Assembly: GCA_944389565.1 (NCBI GenBank)
Contig: CALXMV010000025.1
Span: 1-33,143 of the forward strand
Source of the DNA: an uncultured Kiritimatiellota bacterium
Lineage (GTDB): Bacteria > Verrucomicrobiota > Kiritimatiellia > RFP12 > DVOR01
Reading direction: 5' to 3'
Length of the DNA: 33,143 nt
Shown here: positions 32,903 to 33,143 of the stretch, piece after piece
Layout: every line of letters begins with the position of its first letter
Numbering within the stretch: position 1 is the first letter of the stretch
Program-made: the position numbers and the translations under genes
The notes under the pieces: generated by a model
Told to the model about the DNA's origin: nothing
The model's database searches: none
Seen by the model: only the letters and a program-made list of their open reading frames with translations

Positions 32903-32944
32903 AGGGTTTGGGGCGAAAGCCTAAGGGGTCTGACCCCAAACCCT
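32903..32944. repeat. REP-like inverted repeat with inner ggggtc/gacccc hairpin
   Basis: AGGGTTTGGGG (32903-32913) and CCCCAAACCCT (32934-32944) are perfect 11-bp inverted repeats. Inside, GGGGTC (32925-32930) and GACCCC (32932-32937) form a competing hairpin. The words ctaagggg and accccaaaccctaa resemble those in the doublet at the left end of the window, suggesting one repeat family. A T run at 32957-32962 follows, so it might also act as a terminator on the plus strand. Confidence 0.6.
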
Positions 32945-32960
32945 AAGTCAACTATATTTT

Positions 32961-33143
32961 TTGTTGGATGGTAAGATTTTTGAGAGGAGTGGTGTATCAG
33001 GGCGTTTAAGGGGGTGGATAAAAGGGCTGAAGGAGGTTTTTAAAGAGGGGAAAAGGAAAGGATTGCCGCAGTTTTCAGAGGAAACAGAAAAACACCAAGA
33101 GGCCATTCTGGTTGAATGGCCCTTGAAATGGGAAGATGGGCTT
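32961..33143 (+). CDS. Possible start of an unknown gene, partial at the right edge
   Basis: A plus-strand frame is open from 32934 to the window end. Possible TTG starts lie at 32961 and 32964; no ATG is in frame. The peptide is charged and plausible as protein, with FERSGVSGRLRGWIKGL and KHQEAILVEWPLKWEDG, but I do not recognise it. The sequence is GA-rich and much lower in GC than the rest of the window, which could mean a different origin or a non-coding region. No ribosome-binding site is evident. Confidence 0.3.
   Translation, partial: MLDGKIFERSGVSGRLRGWIKGLKEVFKEGKRKGLPQFSEETEKHQEAILVEWPLKWEDGL

Overview
This 33 kb window is GC-rich bacterial chromosome with high third-position GC. 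It suggests a Verrucomicrobiota/Kiritimatiellota-like, host-associated Gram-negative. The clues are a PEP-CTERM exported protein, large multidomain secreted glycan-degrading enzymes, an Mla-type outer-membrane lipid transporter, and hairpin repeats of the 'ggggtctgacccc' kind. This lineage call is inference from gene content; no rRNA or other phylogenetic marker tree was available. No tRNA, rRNA, CRISPR array or intact insertion sequence was recognised.

Layout. (1) Positions 1-3211, minus strand: a very long uninterrupted reading frame, open at the left edge. It encodes a polyvalent-protein-like product with an HEWVH metallopeptidase-type motif, as in phage or conjugative-element cargo proteins. 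A REP-like hairpin doublet sits in its distal part. (2) Positions 3295-14142, plus strand: pheT, a structured intergenic region, an exported unknown protein, then a tightly packed run of mlaE-mlaF-mlaD, a transport auxiliary lipoprotein, bioG-bioC, a lytic-transglycosylase-like protein and an MtaB-type tRNA methylthiotransferase. Most neighbours overlap by 4 bases or sit within 15 bases. (3) Positions 14180-23479, minus strand: a PEP-CTERM protein, a secreted GH16-GH33 (endoglycanase plus sialidase) fusion, and a secreted protein with two complete SGNH/GDSL esterase domains. Together they look like a small sialoglycan/mucin-degrading locus. (4) Positions 23683-32634, minus strand: a four-gene defence module in the order SNF2/PLD-like helicase, DUF4391 protein, type III methyltransferase (mod), type III restriction subunit (res).

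The strongest observation is three long homopolymeric G tracts (C on the given strand) at regulatory positions. A G10 tract inside mod shifts the frame, so Mod ends at 473 codons instead of 642. A second G10 tract fills the ribosome-binding region between the mod stop and the res start. A G9 tract forms most of the spacer between the -35 and -10 boxes of the PEP-CTERM gene promoter. The arrangement is that expected of a phase-variable type III restriction-modification system (a phasevarion candidate) next to a phase-variable surface gene. Mod is in the OFF frame in this sequence, and one G fewer restores the full protein. Homopolymer error in the assembly is the main alternative.

How the parts fit together. 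The plus-strand block is housekeeping and envelope work: lipid trafficking, biotin precursor synthesis, peptidoglycan and tRNA modification. The minus-strand blocks are accessory: glycan foraging with a surface protein, and a switchable defence module. The low-GC target-recognition part of mod suggests domain exchange, and the polyvalent-protein frame at the left suggests remains of a mobile element beside pheT.
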